DNA of 64,000 nucleotides from Euonymus europaeus (lineage: Eukaryota > Streptophyta > Magnoliopsida > Celastrales > Celastraceae). This document shows positions 34,301-44,366 of this stretch, piece after piece (the first letter of the stretch is position 1; each line of letters opens with the position of its first letter). Below the pieces are notes generated by a model. It worked only from the letters and a program-made list of their open reading frames with translations. It did not search any database and had not been told where the DNA came from. Position numbers and translations under genes: made by a program. The stretch covers positions 19,232,501 through 19,296,500 of the forward strand of contig OY756958.1 in the NCBI GenBank assembly GCA_963580455.1, written 5' to 3'.

Positions 34301-34992
34301 TGATATGGCAAAACTGGTCCATCCAATAAGATTGTGACACGTGTATAATGTCCACCTCGGATGGTCGGCTTCACGCCTTGATAGACCGACCAGACCTGGA
34401 GTATCATAGTGGTCGGTCGGTCGGTCTACTTTGGTTTTATTAGGCCCGCCTAGGCCGGTGGTTAGTTCGGTCGGTCTTCCTTTACAGATCGGTTCGGCCT
34501 TCAACCATGAGTTCGTGATGGTGTCACTGGGCACATAGGTCGGTCGGTCATCCTCAGGACAAGTGGATGGTCGGTCGGCCATTGCCGGATCCAAATTAGA
34601 TCCATTCTTTAAGGAGTCCTAATCCTACAAGGAGTAGAGACCCAAAAGGCCTACAACTCCGACAAATGCGTTCGGATAATGAAGAGAGGAGTTTCATTCC
34701 TAATAGAATAAGAACTCTGTAAATCTCTATAAAAGGAGGCTTACGCGTCAGGTAAATTTTTTACGTCACAACTAGCATTACTGTTGCTTAAGTTGAGAGA
34801 GCTCTCCGAGACCGAGCCCTCCCAACTCAGAATTACCTAACTGACTTGAGCGTCGGAGCGGGCCCCCCCGAACTAACTCGGGGTCCCTCTTAGCTTACGT
34901 TTGCTTACTGTGTAGGATATCCAGCTCAGCAATTTGGAGTCTGACCTGACTGATTGGTGTCCAGCTAGGACGGACAGTTTTTGGCATCATCA
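34301..34992 (+). repeat. 5' LTR of the Tat element
   Basis: 692 bp. It is rich in GGTC/CGGT tetranucleotide runs (for example near 34410) and has a TATA box (34728-34734). The 3' copy lacks two segments of about 58 and 27 bp present here. The remainder appears identical by eye. Confidence 0.95.
34728..34734 (+). promoter_or_regulatory. TATA box of the Tat element 5' LTR
   Basis: CTCTATAAAAGGAG is a strong plant TATA box in sense with gag-pol. It lies about 320 bp upstream of the gag ATG, leaving room for an R-U5 leader. Confidence 0.7.
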
Positions 34993-34993
34993 G

Positions 34994-35014
34994 TTTGGCG
35001 CCCACCGTGGGGCG
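34994..35014 (+). other. Primer-binding site of the Tat element
   Basis: TTTGGCGCCCACCGTGGGG begins two bases after the LTR end. The TGGCGCC start is the usual complement of a tRNA CCA-end region. The sequence is typical of Tat elements, but I cannot assign the tRNA with certainty. Confidence 0.65.
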
Positions 35015-35045
35015 AGATAGAATATCTTCCCAAAAGCAACTCACA

Positions 35046-38000
35046 ATGGTCAGGCCGAGGAGAAACACAGTAGTTGATCCCGAGACCTCTACTGCAGGAG
35101 GGCGAGGTACAAGGACTGACCTTCCACCTCTAGAAGAGGACCCTCCTATCCAGGAAGTTAATCAACAGCAAGAAGAACTTGTAGACCGGGCGAATGCTAG
35201 TCAGCCCAACCCTCCTATCTCTGCGGAGAGGTTCGACCAGCTCTGCAGACAAGTAGAGATGCTGACTGAAGCAGTTTTTGCCAACCAAACCCCAAAGGAG
35301 AATCCGCCGGTCACCAAAAATCAGGAGGATAGACACTCTAATTCGGGCAACTCAAGGATGACCCGAAAACGGGATAACAATGCCAAAAATTCTATGGCAA
35401 GTACCAGAAGAGACACTCGTGCAACTAATCTTCCAGAAGTTGAAAAACACCTAGAAGAGGTAGATCGGAAGATTGCCGCCTTGCAAGGTTTTGGGGGACT
35501 GGATGATATGTGGGATAGCTCACTCAATCCCTTGTCATGGGACATCCTAGATACTGCAACACCGCGGGATTTTAAGCATCCCGACCTGAAGGAGTACGAT
35601 GGAACCCAAGATCCTAGGGATCATGTTATGGGGTTTAAGGCCAAGATGGAATTCCGAGGTGCTACTGATGCAATAATGTGTAAGGCATTTCCTGCCACCC
35701 TGGTTGGAGTGGCTAGGACCTGGTTTCTGGGTCTTCCACAACACAGCATTCATAGCTTTCAAGAGCTAACAAGGAAGTTTGCTCTCCACTTTGCAAGCTC
35801 GAGGAAGCCGAAGACCACTAATAATGACCTCATGGTAATTGAGCATGAGGAAGGGGAATCACTGTGGGCTTTTATGACTCGTTTCAACCGGATGTGTATG
35901 GGAATTCCTGATGTCCAGATAGCAGTTGCCAATGCTGCTTTGATCAGGACTGTACGACATGAACAGTTTGTGAACTCATTATGCACAGAGCAGCCCCAGA
36001 CTATGGAGGAACTGTTGGCCAGGGCCGAGAAGTACATAAAGGCGACAGATGCTCTAAAAATATCTCGTTTCTCAGTCCGATTTGCCTCATCATCTGGCAG
36101 AACCTCAGGAGGGAAGAATCAGACATCTGACCGAACCGATGGTGACAAGTCCACGGGTAAAGGGAAGACGGATGATAGATCATCCAAGAAGACTGAACCA
36201 GCTAAGAGGTATAATAACTACACACCTCTAAACACCTCCCTGAAAAACGTGCTTCTTGAGATCAGAGATCAGAATTTGGTTAAATGGCCAAAGAAGATGA
36301 GGTCACCTCTAGAGAAAAGGTCATCCGACCAGTATTGCAGGTTCCACAAAGATCATGGTCATGACACTAATGATTGTAGGCATCTGAAGGATAAAATAGA
36401 AAGCCTCATCAGGAGGGGACATCTGAACCAGTATACAGCTGGTAGAGGAGATAAGAGGTCAAGGGATGACAGAAGGAGAGATGACAGACGGGGGGAGGAG
36501 AGAAAGAGATCAAGGGGTAGATCGAGATCCCCCCGAAGAGGAGATAGATCTCCTAGGCATGAAGATGGGACAGCTGGAACCATTGGAGTCATTATTGGTG
36601 GGCTGGCGGCCGGGGGGCATAGTTCATCAGCAGGAAGAACCTATGCCCGGTTAAATGAGCAAATGCCCCCACCAAAGAGGAACCGAAGGGAGGAAGAAAG
36701 TATCACCTTCTCAGAGAAGGATGAGGGAGAGATTCATTATCCGCATGATGATCCTCTAGTGGTAGAAGCAATCATAGCAAATTTTACGGTAAAAAAGTTG
36801 TTGGTAGATAATGGAAGTGCAGCCGACATCTTATTTTACCATGCTTTTAAACAGATGAAGATTTCTGAAGACCGGTTGAAGCCGACCGATGTGCCTCTTT
36901 ATGGTTTTACAGGAGAACCTATCATCCCGAAGGGAATCATATCCCTACCCGTCACACTGGGTACACACCCACGCACTGCGATGAACATTGTAGACCTATT
37001 GGTTGTAGATGTCAAAGCGACCTACAATGGAATCATTGGCAGACCCCTCCAACATATGATTAGAGCGGTGGTGTCAACATACCACCTCAAAATGAAATTC
37101 CCAACTGCCAGAGGAATTGGTGAAGTTAGAGGGGATCAGAAGATAGCTCGTGGAATTTATTATACTGAACTGAAGGACAAGAAGAAGTCTTCAATATCAG
37201 TGGGGAGTTTGGATGTTCGGGAGGAAGACAGCACTTTCCATCCAACCCCGGCAGAAGAGCTGGTCCCACTCATGGTGGGAGAAGGATCCAGAAAGCTGTT
37301 CCTTGGCTCTCAACTGGATGATAAGTTGAAGACCGGTTTGTCAGATTTTCTTCTACACAGCTTGAAAACTTTCGCATGGAGTGCGGATGACATTCCTGGA
37401 ATTAGTACTGATGTCGTAACCCACCATCTATGCATTAAGACTGGGATGAAGCCAGTTAAACAAAAAAGAAGGAACTTTGCAGTTGATAGGCAGAATGCTA
37501 TCAAAGAAGAGGTGAAGAAGCTCCTTGATGCAGATTTTATACGGGAAGTATTATATCCGAGCTGGCTAGCTAATGTCGTGATGGTAAGAAAGGCCAACGG
37601 CAAATGGAGAATGTGTGTGGATTTTACGGATCTGAACAAGGCATGTCCCAAGGACAGTTATCCACTTCCCAAGATTGACCAATTGGTCGACGCTACCTCA
37701 GGACATGAGGTGCTAAGTTTTTTGGATGCTTACTCTGGATATCATCAAATAAAGATGAATCCTGATGATGAGGAGAGCACTTCATTCATAACCCCCGAAG
37801 GAACCTACTGCTATAAGGTGATGCCCTTCGGGCTGAAAAATGCTGGAGCCACTTACCAGCGCTTAGTCAATCACATATTCGCTGATCTGATTGGAAAGAA
37901 TATTGAAGCTTATGTGGATGACATGGTGGTGAAGAGTAGGCGGGCGGAAGACCATCCAGCAGACCTGTGCAAGGTCTTCTCAATGCTAGACAAGTATCAG

Positions 38001-38894
38001 ATGAAGCTGAACCCGGATAAGTGTGCTTTCGGTGTCAGCTCGGGAAACTTTCTTGGTTTTCTAGTAACCAGGAGAGGTATTGAAGTCAACCCTGAGAAGG
38101 TTGAGGCGATTTTAAAAATGGAATCGCCACGGAATGCAAAGGAAGTTCAAAGACTGACAGGCCGAGCTGCCTCATTGGGACGTTTTCTTGCAAGATCAGG
38201 GGATAGATGCAGACCATTCTTTCAGTCCCTAAAGAAGGCAAGGGAGTTCAGCTGGACAGAAGAATGTCAAAAGTCCTTTGAGGATTTGAAGAAATATTTA
38301 AGCCAACCACCACTGTTGACTTGCCCCAAGGAAGGGGAAGTTCTTTATCTTTATCTAGCAACATCTGAACATGCAGTCAGTGCGGTATTGATAAGAGAAG
38401 TAGAGAAGGAGCAGAGACCAGTGTATTACACTAGTAAGGTCATGCTGGATGCGGAAACCAGATATAGTAAGGCTGAGAAAATGGCTCTATCTCTAGTAAC
38501 AGCAGCTCGAAAATTGAGGCATTACTTCCAAGCCCATCCCATAGTAGTATTAACTGACCAACCATTGAAGAATGTTTTGCAAAAGCCTGATACGTCGGGT
38601 AGATTGGTCAAGTGGGCGATTGAGCTGAGCGAATTTGACATCCAATTCCAGCCCAGACAAGCCATCAAAGCTCAAGCACTGGCTGACTTCATTGTTGAGT
38701 GTCATAGATCGACCGAGGATCAAGAGGCCATCCAAGAGAAGTGGCAGCTTTTTGTTGATGGTTCTTCCAATCAAGGTGGAAGCGGGGCTGGCATATTGCT
38801 CCTCGGCCCGGGGGGCATAATAGTAGAGCATGCTCTACATTTTCAGTTCCAAGCATCTAATAATGAAGCAGAATCAAGGGAGAATACGAAGTAA
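35046..38894 (+). pseudogene. Tat gag-protease-RT-RNase H polyprotein (truncated by a deletion)
   Basis: The ATG at 35046 (MVRPRRNTVV) is the first in frame after the primer site. Domains: Retrotrans_gag (about residues 170-300), an Arg/Asp-rich linker with CRFHKDHGHDTNDC (near 430), aspartic protease LLVDNGSAADILF (near 587), RT with MPFGLKNAGATYQR and YVDDM (near 954), RNase H, then the start of the second RNase H-like domain (FVDGSSNQGGSGAG, ASNNEAE near 1270). Directly after EAE the sequence jumps to the segment encoding KGEYEVKGP in another frame. About 40 codons containing remaining acidic residues are missing, and translation stops at 38892. All other domains look intact. Confidence 0.92.
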
Positions 38895-38895
38895 A

Positions 38896-40354
38896 AGGGC
38901 CCAGTATGATCAAATACTTGGCAAAGGTGAAAGAGCTGTTGGCGCAGATACCAACAGTAGAATTGAAGAATATCCCAAGGGCTGAAAATGCAAAAGCAGA
39001 TGTGCTAGCTAGATTAGCATCCGCCAGCTCAACCAAGGTACCTACCTCGGTCAGGATTGAAATCCTCCCACAGCAGAGTATACGCGATGAAATTCGTGTT
39101 GAGGAGATTGAAGTGGAGCCTAGCTGGATAGACCCAATAAGGTCTTTCTTGACGGAAGGAAGGCTTCCTGAGGATAAGAATGAGGCAAAGAGTTTGCGAA
39201 GAAGAGCTGCACGGTATACTATTATCCAGGGGGCATTGTACAGGAGATCCTTTACTCTCCCATACCTGAAATGCTTAGCCCCACGAGAGGCAGACTATGC
39301 TCTGAGAGAAGTACACGAAGGGATATGTGGTAGTCACATTGGAGCAAAGGTGCTTAGCCACAAGGTACTTCGGTGTGGTTATTATTGGCCAACCATGATG
39401 AAGGATGCCAAGCTTTTGGTACAGAAGTGCGATAAATGTCAACGGAATTCTAATGTGCCTCATCTGCCACCAGCAGAGATCATTCCCATACAAAATCCAT
39501 GTCCATTTGCTCAGTGGGGCATGGATTTACTGGGTCCGTTCGTCCAGACAGCAGGACAGAGGAGGAATCTGATTGTGGCGGTAGATTATTTCACCAAGTG
39601 GATAGAGGTGGAGCCACTTGCCATGATTTCTGAGAATAAGGTCATGGATTTCATTTGGAGAACGTTGGTCTGCAGGTATGGATTGCCAAGAGCCCTGGTT
39701 GTAGATAATGGGAGACAGTTCGTCAGTCGCAAAATGCACAAGTTTTGTGAAGACCTTGGGATAGACCTACGAATTACTTCGGTAGCCCATCCACAGGCGA
39801 ACGGTCAGGCAGAAGTAACCAACCGAACTATCCTTCAGGGACTAAAGGCCAGGTTGGATGATGCAAAGGGAAAATGGATAGAGGAGCTGCCTTCAGTACT
39901 ATGGTCCTACCGGACTACGCCTCGCACCTCAACAGGTGAAAGTCCATTCATGTTGTCATTCGGTACAGAAGCTGTTATCCCGGTAGAGATTGGAGTCCCA
40001 TCCTTGAGGATTTCCAGTTTCAATGAGCAGGAAAATGATGAACAGCTCTTCAACAACCTTGACTTGTTGGAGGAGACCAGAGAAGCAGCCAGGATCAGAA
40101 CTGCAGTCTACAAATAGAGAACCGCACGGTACTACAACAAGAGAGTACGTGTGAGGAAATTCTCTGTAGGGGATTTGGTCCTAAGAAGGGTAGAGGCAAC
40201 AGGGAAACACCCTGGAAAGCTGGGCGAAACCTGGGAAGGGCCCTACCGTGTTATTGAAGTTCTCAAAGAAGGGACTTACAGGATTGAAGACCCAGGTAAG
40301 CCTGGGAAGATGAGGCCATGGAATGCTGATAACCTCAGACGGTACTACGTCTAG
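38896..40354 (+). pseudogene. Tat integrase region
   Basis: After the deletion, an open frame continues from MIKYLAKVKELL (38906) through the zinc finger (HEGICGSHIGAK...CDKCQRN), the integrase core with Asp in WGMDLLGP, Asp in VDNGRQF and Glu in ANGQAEVTN, and the conserved STGESPFMLSFGTEAVIP block. A TAG at 40115-40117 interrupts it in YK-stop-RTARYYN, where relatives have Gln. The same frame then continues to the true end at 40354 (RRYYV). The single nonsense codon is compatible with CAG to TAG. Confidence 0.9.
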
Positions 40355-40599
40355 TTCTTTTTTGCTTATTCAGCCTTTATTTTTTCAAATAAAAATAGGT
40401 TAGCTGGTAAGATCTATCATAGTTTTGTAAAAAGGTAAGCCTTAGAGCTACCATTTCGTTCGATTGTTTTGATGAATAAAGACGCCAGCTTTACCTCAAG
40501 AAGATATGGTAAGTCAGCAAAAAGCCAACAACCAGTAAAGTGCCACAAAAAGTCCTAACTTAGAGGAATAAATTCCCAAGTTAGAAAGGACGAATCGAG
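40355..40599 (+). other. Start of the Tat element 3' untranslated region
   Basis: About 245 bp after the integrase stop with no ORF. It leads into the tandem array and contains a degenerate first part of it. Confidence 0.6.
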
Positions 40600-41110
40600 G
40601 CGACTTTAGAGCAATTTAAAACCCGGTTGGTCAGACCAAAAGGATTAAAAAATCCTAAGTCTTTAAAGACGACCGACCGAGGTAGTATAATTGTGAAGAC
40701 ACCAGGTTGGTCAGACCAAAAGGATAAAAAATCCTAAGTCTAAAGGGACAACCGAGGTGGTATAATCATGGAGACTCTAAGTCGGTCAGACCAAAAGGAT
40801 TAAAAATCCTAAGTCCTTACAGACGACCGACCAAAGAGGTATGATCGTTGGAACACTTCGGTTCGTCAGTCCAGAAGGATTAAAATCCTAAGTCTCAAAA
40901 ACGACCGACCGAGGCGATATAATAATTATGTAGATACCCGGTCCGTCAGACCAAAAGGATTAAAAATCCTAAGTCTTAATAACGACCGACCGAGGTGACA
41001 TAATCATGAAGATACGAGGTCCGTCAGACCAAAAGGATTAAAAATCCTAAGTCTTAAAGGACGACCGACCGACCAAGTTTAAAAATCCTTACTCAGAAAA
41101 AGAGACCGAG
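40600..41110 (+). repeat. 79-bp tandem repeat array with hairpin-forming units
   Basis: The core CAGACCAAAAGGAT recurs at about 40632, 40712, 40787, 40866 (variant), 40947 and 41025, giving periods of 75-81 bp. Each unit contains AGGATTAAAAATCCT, an inverted repeat, and CGACCGACCGAGG. The same CCGACC/GGTCGG motif fills the element's LTR. The array lies between pol and the 3' end of the antisense ORF. Confidence 0.92.
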
Positions 41111-41226
41111 GTGGTTCAAAAATATGGCACGGTACGAACACACAACACTTGAAAGAAAGAAAGTGCCTTTTATTAAAAGAGTAAAAAGTTACATAGAAAC
41201 AAAAAAAAGGGAAGCAAGTACAATGC

Positions 41227-42407
41227 CTAATTTTCTACATCTACATAAGACTCCTCGACCACCACCTCAGCAACTACTTCGGCTGGATCAGCACGTGGAC
41301 TGGTTGGTTGGTCAGGCAGCTGGGAAGAAGGATTCTCTTGTGCTTGAACTTCAGAAGGAATGGTCGGATCGGGCAGGGTCAGATCGGTCAGAGGCTCAAC
41401 TTCGCCATCTTCTCGTTCATCCTCGTCCTCTTCATCGGACGGCTCGGCCGCCTTCTTCCTTGCCTCTTCCGCCCTTTTGTACTCCTCATAGATGTCCTCC
41501 TTCGGCTCAACCAAGTCGTCCTTACCCACTAAGGGGGGGCAGAACTGGTCCAGAAGTGAAGGGTCAAGGCCCGCATCAATGAGGGCTCTTCGGGCCGTTT
41601 TGAAAGCTCCACGGACACCAAAGTAACCCTCCTGACGGAGCATCAACCCAAGCTCCTCGGACTGCTTGAATTGGTCGATCCCCAACTGTCGTCCTTCCCG
41701 GAGCGCTTTGGCGACAGCCAGCTACTATGTTCAGGAAGTGGGACGGTCACTATAAAGTATCCCTGCTTCCACCTCTTAATGGACGAACCGTACTTAGGGG
41801 CGACGAAAGGCTCTCTAAACTGAAAGTAGTAAAGGCCTTTTGACTTAGGATGGTGGTTCAGCTTAAGAATATGCTGGATGACATGGGAAGAGAAAGGTAT
41901 TTCATACTTAGAGCAAAGAGTTAGGATGGTACAGAGGAAGAACCAAGAATTAGGAGTTAGGCAGGGCGGACAAATATTGGATCTCCTGAAAAAGCTGGTC
42001 ACAGCTGGAGGGAAGGGGACCCTAGCACCTAGCTTCATGGAATGATAAGAAATTGCAAATTCGTTTTCGCCTGGACGGAAAGGATTTTCGTCAGGACGGA
42101 TTAGCCTCATGGGCCATGGAACACCGGTCTCATCCCTAATCACTCTAAGAGAGGACTCGTCCAAACAGGAGCTACTAATCCCGGTCGGCTCGACATCTTT
42201 GGGTGAAGGATTCTCCCCCCTCCTATCATTAGGGATAGGGAGACCAAAAGGAGCAACCTCGGGTCGAGGATCAAAAGTGATCCGAACCGAGCTACCTAAA
42301 CTAGGGGATGGAGCTTCTACATCTACCCTAGAGTTTAAATCACTTAGGGTTCGGGCATCGGACGAGTCCGAACTACTGGAAGAAGACGAACTACAATCTG
42401 AAGACAT
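41227..42407 (-). pseudogene. Antisense ORF of the Tat element (Retand-type aORF), frameshifted
   Basis: On the minus strand an ATG at 42407 opens a frame with a Ser-rich start, then ARVPFPPAVTSFF, LTPNSWFFL and YYFQFREPFVAPK, ending at 41643. This pattern matches the plant 'gypsy-type transposon' domain seen in antisense ORFs of Tat elements. A second frame (41685 to 41227) continues with an acidic Glu/Asp-rich tail; the two overlap, so one frameshift lies at about 41690-41740. It is convergent with pol, separated from it by the tandem array. It has its own upstream TATA box at 42578. The function of these ORFs is not known. Confidence 0.78.
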
Positions 42408-42577
42408 ACTTACAAGAGAGCTGGAACTAACCTGAGAATGAGTTATAGCTCGGCTAGAAAGAAGAGAGCAAAAGTATTGTCGGATAGCTCGGTCTGTCTA
42501 TCAAGCTCGGATTGCAGCAGTTCGGCTCGGACTTTTCAAAGCTCTTCAGTAAGGAAAATTGAAAATGACATGTCCAG

Positions 42578-42585
42578 TATTTATA
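42578..42585 (-). promoter_or_regulatory. TATA box for the antisense ORF
   Basis: The minus strand reads CACTATAAATACTGG, an excellent plant TATA box, about 170 bp upstream of the aORF ATG at 42407. This places transcription start near 42550 and gives a leader of about 140 nt. It lies in the internal region just inside the 3' LTR, so the antisense gene need not use an LTR promoter. Confidence 0.65.
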
Positions 42586-42730
42586 GTGGACGTCTTGGGC
42601 GAATTAACGGCACGAATTACAGCGACTCTTGGGCTGGCCACCATCTCGACCGTTGATCCGAATCGCCGCCTCAGCATTAATGGCATAGCTGGTCATCATT
42701 ACTCCTTCATTGGAAATCGTAGAAACGATT

Positions 42731-42751
42731 CAAAAAAGGAGTAGGGGCATC
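42731..42751 (+). other. Polypurine tract of the Tat element
   Basis: CAAAAAAGGAGTAGGGGCATC directly precedes the LTR start TGATATGG at 42752. It is mostly purine, as expected for plus-strand priming. Confidence 0.75.
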
Positions 42752-43358
42752 TGATATGGCAAAACTGGTCCATCCAATAAGATTGTGACACGTGTATAAT
42801 AGTGGTCGGTCGGTCGGTCTACTTTGGTTTTATTAGGCCCGCCTAGGCCGGTGGTTAGTTCGGTCGGTCTTCCTTTACAGATCGGTTCGGCCTTCAACCA
42901 TGAGTTCGTGATGGTGTCACTGGGCACATAGGTCGGTCGGTCGGCCATTGCCGGATCCAAATTAGATCCATTCTTTAAGGAGTCCTAATCCTACAAGGAG
43001 TAGAGACCCAAAAGGCCTACAACTCCGACAAATGCGTTCGGATAATGAAGAGAGGAGTTTCATTCCTAATAGAATAAGAACTCTGTAAATCTCTATAAAA
43101 GGAGGCTTACGCGTCAGGTAAATTTTTTACGTCACAACTAGCATTACTGTTGCTTAAGTTGAGAGAGCTCTCCGAGACCGAGCCCTCCCAACTCAGAATT
43201 ACCTAACTGACTTGAGCGTCGGAGCGGGCCCCCCCGAACTAACTCGGGGTCCCTCTTAGCTTACGTTTGCTTACTGTGTAGGATATCCAGCTCAGCAATT
43301 TGGAGTCTGACCTGACTGATTGGTGTCCAGCTAGGACGGACAGTTTTTGGCATCATCA
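42752..43358 (+). repeat. 3' LTR of the Tat element
   Basis: 607 bp. Compared with the 5' LTR it lacks about 58 bp (between TATAAT and AGTGGTC) and 27 bp (between two GGTCGGTC copies). Both losses have short direct repeats at their ends. No base substitution was seen elsewhere. Confidence 0.95.
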
Positions 43359-43363
43359 CTCAC

Positions 43364-43986
43364 CTTATAATTTAGGCCACGTGTGCATGATAGATCATAC
43401 AAGTGAGAAAAATTATTCCTAATAAATTAACGTATAAAAAGAAAATTAATAAATTGAAATTATTCATGGATTAAACGGTTACCTAGCTAGAAATTAAACG
43501 CGTGTCAATGCATAGCTAGGCTTAACACCATTTCCATGCCTTCCACGTAGTACTCTCCAATTTTGTATGTATGCCACGTATGACGCTGTCTCTTGTTACT
43601 TGGAGTGCACAATTAGCTGAAGACCCCGGATCCACGGTGAATATTAGTTCGTTCGAATTGAATGGGGTGGGGTGTGAAACATCCATATCTTCCAAGCAAA
43701 ATCTCAAAAATATATGTTCATTTCAATTAATTATAATAATTTTATTTTTATTTATTTTTAGATTAAATATCTCAATAATTATGTACATTAATTGACTTTT
43801 AATTGTTTCAATGGAGGTTATAAATATCAAATTAAAAGAGAGTTGTAGAATTTTTTAAAGTGTGTCTAAAATTAAACGAGACAATTAAAATGGAACAGAA
43901 GACCGGAGTACAATATAACTAAATATATATTAATTTACAGTACATTATAAATTAGCGATTCAGTTTTCACCGTACCGGTTTAATCT
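43364..43986. other. Unannotated sequence between Tat element and Copia C
   Basis: AT-rich, no supported gene. A G-box CACGTG is at 43378-43383 and a degenerate MITE-like terminus ends CCGGAGTA at about 43913. Before the insertions this stretch lay 0.5 to 1 kb upstream of the BAHD gene. Confidence 0.5.
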
Positions 43987-43991
43987 TAACC

Positions 43992-44350
43992 TGTTAAAGA
44001 TGAAGGGTTATTGGGCTGGGCCAGGTCTGCTCATAGAGTTCATGGGCTTCAGTTTCTTGCTGTATTGCATAAGATCTGGTTTGGTTTCTGTTTCTTCTCT
44101 TCAGTTTTTGAATTGCAATAGCAGCAACGGTAACTTTTCTTTGATAAGACTTGTAGCCGTTGCCACTATGATGTCTCTAGCATCAATTGTATATTTAGTC
44201 TGAGTTTCATAGGTTTCTATATCATGAATCAATAGTAACATATTGATTACTTTCTTTCTTCTTCACCTCTGTTACTTCTTCTTCCTCTTCCTTTTGATTC
44301 TTGTTATCTGATCAACCACTGTAATAGAGCTGTAGTTATTAAACTTTTCA
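43992..44350 (+). repeat. 5' LTR of Copia C
   Basis: 359 bp. Both LTR copies contain the same short frame (starting MKGYWAGPG), which is an LTR by-product and not a gene. It differs from the 3' LTR at three bases: AACTT[T/C]TCTTTG, CATAG[G/C]TTTC and TATCTG[A/C]TCAACC. Confidence 0.95.
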
Positions 44351-44362
44351 TGGTATCGGAGC
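44351..44362 (+). other. Primer-binding site of Copia C
   Basis: TGGTATCGGAGC directly follows the LTR. It matches the initiator tRNA-Met complement TGGTATCAGAGC with one change (A to G). Confidence 0.88.
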
Positions 44363-44366
44363 ATCG

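Larger units (their letters stand above)
34301..43358 (+). mobile_element. Tat/Retand-like Ty3/Gypsy retrotransposon, very young
   Basis: LTRs at 34301-34992 and 42752-43358 (TGATATGGC...GCATCATCA) are flanked by CTCAC duplications (34296-34300, 43359-43363). Inside are a primer site, gag-protease-RT-RNase H, integrase, a 79-bp tandem array, an ORF on the opposite strand and a polypurine tract. An antisense ORF downstream of pol is known in Retand-type Tat elements. In the alignable LTR sequence I see no substitution at all, only two deletions in the 3' copy, yet pol has a deletion and a stop. Confidence 0.95.

Noticed and set aside
34280..34594. Minus-strand frame in the Tat LTR (MDPAMADRPS...), repeated at 42730-42960
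   Set aside because: Both are LTR copies; the Arg/Pro/Thr text comes from GGTC tetranucleotide runs.
41124..41582. Plus-strand open frame of 152 codons
   Set aside because: It lies opposite the Tat antisense ORF and has low-complexity Pro/Arg-rich text with no domain; it is a shadow of the aORF.
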